This document shows positions 5,720 through 5,982 of a DNA stretch of 5,982 nucleotides, in pieces; position 1 is the stretch's first letter, and each line of letters starts with the position of its first letter. The notes under the pieces are model-generated. The model saw only the letters and a list, made by a program, of their open reading frames with translations, made no database searches and was not told where the DNA came from. The DNA lies in NCBI GenBank assembly GCA_964556885.1, contig CAZKYP010000198.1, positions 1-5,982 of the forward strand, read 5' to 3'. The position numbers were made by a program, and so were the translations under genes. Origin of the DNA: CAZKYP01 sp964556885 (GTDB taxonomy: Bacteria; Planctomycetota; Phycisphaerae; Sedimentisphaerales; Anaerobacaceae).

Positions 5720-5749
5720 TTTATATCATCAGCAAAGGCCACATTACAA
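5720..5749 (-). promoter_or_regulatory. Sigma70-like promoter of the prepilin-pectate lyase unit
   Basis: The minus strand carries TTGTAA (5744-5749), an 18-base spacer and TATAAA (5720-5725). These match four and five of six consensus positions. It lies between the upstream terminator and the prepilin start, predicting a leader of about 70 bases. No other candidate in the gap fits as well. Confidence 0.45.
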
Positions 5750-5780
5750 GTAATAGCTGCGAGATTAACTTTATTATCGA

Positions 5781-5818
5781 AATAAAAGGGCCTATACGGA
5801 ATCTATCGGTATAGGCCC
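5781..5818 (-). terminator. Strong intrinsic terminator after the upstream partial gene
   Basis: Perfect 10-base arms GGGCCTATAC and GTATAGGCCC (5788-5797 and 5809-5818) flank an 11-base loop, and on the minus strand the hairpin runs directly into TTTTATT. It lies 43 bases after the stop at 5861. This is the clearest terminator in the window and separates the partial gene from the prepilin-lyase unit. Confidence 0.88.
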
Positions 5819-5860
5819 CAAAAAGCAAACCCTGTTTATGTTCTGTAATCAGCAGACATT

Positions 5861-5982
5861 TTATTTGACACTTAGTCTAACGTTTTCCATACCAATCCAG
5901 GAATCCGTCGCCGAGATGTTGTCGATCTCAACACCAATCGCCTTCCCAACAGAATCAGGAACATCATCAGCGGCAAAACTCA
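5861..5982 (-). CDS. C-terminal end of an unidentified, probably extracellular protein (partial)
   Basis: Only the last 39 codons are inside the window, ending at TAA 5861. The frame is open to the edge and is followed by a strong terminator, which supports it being a real gene end. The residues include VGKAIGVEIDNIS and WIGMENVRLSVK. A closing strand of the form xNVRLSV is common at the end of beta-sandwich (jelly-roll, LamG or carbohydrate-binding) domains of secreted planctomycete proteins, so a secreted glycan-binding or glycan-degrading protein is a reasonable guess. There is no PEP-CTERM or membrane anchor at the end. The piece is too short to assign a family, and the domain suggestion is inference. 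Confidence 0.6.
   Translation of the reverse strand, partial: SFAADDVPDSVGKAIGVEIDNISATDSWIGMENVRLSVK

Overview
The window looks like part of a bacterial chromosome from the Planctomycetota, most probably a Phycisphaerae-type marine or sediment polysaccharide degrader; Lentisphaerota or Kiritimatiellota are alternatives. The main clue is a prepilin-type protein with a DG-H motif near its C-terminus, of a kind greatly expanded in those phyla. It sits next to a secreted pectate lyase that ends in a calcium-loop module. The taxonomic call is inference from gene style, since there is no rRNA in the window. Every gene I can support lies on the minus strand, so transcription runs from high to low coordinates.

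Upstream block (5982 to 3408). The end of an unidentified gene, probably for an extracellular protein, stops at 5861 and is followed by a strong intrinsic terminator (5781-5818). A sigma70-like promoter (5720-5749) then drives a two-gene unit: a prepilin-type N-terminal methylation protein (4820-5641) and, 31 bases later, a secreted family-1-like pectate lyase (3439-4788). A short hairpin followed by a T-run (3405-3423) ends this unit. The pairing suggests a surface or secreted system acting on pectin.

Downstream block (about 3315 to 1). A promoter with a perfect TTGACA box (3287-3315) and a leader containing two inverted repeats precedes a close-packed carbon-metabolism operon. The order is a class II fructose/tagatose-bisphosphate-type aldolase (2338-3192), a CbbY-like HAD sugar phosphatase (1585-2301), a 44-codon ORF (1438-1572), a type I glycerate kinase (282-1436, TTG start), and the start of a transketolase (187 to the window edge). 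The set suggests that a sugar or sugar acid is cut into C2/C3 units which are phosphorylated and rearranged into glycolytic and pentose-phosphate intermediates. The substrate cannot be read from the sequence.

The most interesting item is the 44-codon ORF. It has a textbook Shine-Dalgarno sequence, abuts the glycerate kinase start, and its first ~30 residues resemble the N-terminus of YjhG/YagF-type sugar-acid dehydratases. It may be what is left of an internally deleted dehydratase gene, or a small coupling peptide. No RNA genes, insertion sequences or CRISPR arrays were seen, and no stretch longer than 300 bases lacks a gene. The largest gaps (188-281, 3193-3438, 5642-5860) hold the regulatory elements listed.
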